From: Anaerolineales bacterium | Lineage (GTDB): Bacteria > Chloroflexota > Anaerolineae > Anaerolineales > Villigracilaceae | Assembly: GCA_021462845.1 (NCBI GenBank) | Contig: JAJTXU010000013.1 | Location: 1 to 39,760, forward strand | Reading direction: 5' to 3' | DNA: 39,760 bases | Shown: positions 39,385 through 39,760 of the stretch, in pieces | How positions within the stretch are numbered: the stretch's first letter is position 1 | Layout: each line of letters begins with the position of its first letter | Program-made: the position numbers and the translations under genes | The notes under the pieces: model-generated | Told to the model about the DNA's origin: nothing | Seen by the model: only the letters and a program-made list of their open reading frames with translations | The model's database searches: none

Positions 39385-39760
39385 ATGAAACTCTCTGAAA
39401 AAAACATCGCCATCACCTTGCTGTTCGTCGGCGCGATTCTCCGCCTGCGAGGGTACTTCAGCAGACGCTCCCTCTGGGCAGACGAGGCGATGTTGGCGTT
39501 GAACATTGTCAACCGCAATTTCGCCGAATTATTCCAGCCGTTGGAGTACGATCAGGGCGCGCCGCTGGGATTTTTGCTCGTCGAGAAATTTTTCAATGCT
39601 GTGTTCGGTCGCACTGAATATGTCCTGAGATTATTTCCCCTGCTCGCAGGGCTGGCGTCGCTGTGGTTGTTTTATCTGCTCATTAGAAAAACACTGCAAG
39701 GCACAGGCTTTTTCCTCGCACTTGCATTATTCGCAGTCAATCCCCAATTGATCTATTACA
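39385..39760 (+). CDS. GT39-like membrane glycosyltransferase, N-terminal part
   Basis: The first 125 residues lie in the window; the gene continues beyond the right edge. An N-terminal membrane helix (IAITLLFVGAILRLRGY) is followed by SRRSLWADEAMLALNIVNR, in which the Asp/Glu pair is the conserved acidic site of GT-C fold transferases (dolichyl-phosphate-mannose mannosyltransferase family), and by YDQGAPLGFLLVEKFF and further membrane helices. Such enzymes transfer sugars from polyprenyl-phosphate donors to proteins or glycans outside the membrane. The acceptor is unknown. Confidence 0.85.
   Translation, partial: MKLSEKNIAITLLFVGAILRLRGYFSRRSLWADEAMLALNIVNRNFAELFQPLEYDQGAPLGFLLVEKFFNAVFGRTEYVLRLFPLLAGLASLWLFYLLIRKTLQGTGFFLALALFAVNPQLIYY

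Overview
The window looks like chromosomal DNA of an uncultured Chloroflexota bacterium, most likely class Anaerolineae. This is an inference from gene style: soluble histidine kinases with unusual sensor domains, a LacI-type-sensor kinase, a long-N-terminus RecG, Thr/Pro-linker lipoproteins and abundant short palindromic intergenic repeats. Most of it is G+C-rich. One block, about 29,605-32,090, is visibly A+T-richer and looks acquired.

Layout. 1-320: tail of an amidohydrolase. 387-3304: a signalling operon of two soluble histidine kinases (one with an MshEN-like N-terminus, one with a GAF-like N-terminus) and an OmpR-type response regulator. 3598-5204: a small conserved protein coupled to a CpaF/TadA-type secretion ATPase. 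5252-9449: a same-strand run of double-HTH regulator, TPR protein, GNAT acetyltransferase, two tandem V4R-domain proteins and a DsbA-like thiol protein, closed by a terminator. 9525-10891 (minus): rhomboid protease and guanylate kinase. 11117-14349: FmdB zinc ribbon, then a minus-strand set of membrane protein, DinB/ClbS-like protein, S51-type peptidase and thymidylate kinase. 14517-19368: surface metalloprotease, cupin, MFS exporter, double-GNAT protein. 19452-22646: a 1064-residue LacI-sensor/GAF/histidine-kinase fusion. 22962-29192: dihydrolipoyl dehydrogenase, a phosphodiesterase-type lipoprotein coupled to a protein resembling CTP-dependent riboflavin kinase (DUF120), an SDR, a PadR/membrane-protein pair and an SH3-type lipoprotein. 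29262-32086: a glutaryl-CoA dehydrogenase remnant, a MITE-like insertion with target duplications, a small hypothetical gene and a complete type II restriction-modification set (D12-class methyltransferase, controller protein, putative new PD-(D/E)XK endonuclease). 32091-36010: recG, coaD, a CopG-like small protein and a coiled-coil protein. 36056-39018 (minus): acyltransferase, SMP-30 lactonase, CorA. 39385-end: start of a GT39-like glycosyltransferase.

The most unusual material is between genes. Several spacers consist of degenerate arrays with a strict or near 8-bp period whose two halves are mutually inverted. The recG-coaD spacer is made of (TAGTYNNN)4 and (NNNGACTA)5 from one stop codon to the next start codon. 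The cupin-MFS spacer is made of inverted TACSTGNN octamers that also build an intrinsic terminator and supply the MFS stop codon. A second recurring theme is a -10-like hexamer 6-7 nt before an ATG with little or no ribosome-binding site, which suggests leaderless transcripts for gmk, the FmdB gene, recG and others. No tRNA, rRNA or CRISPR array was recognised.
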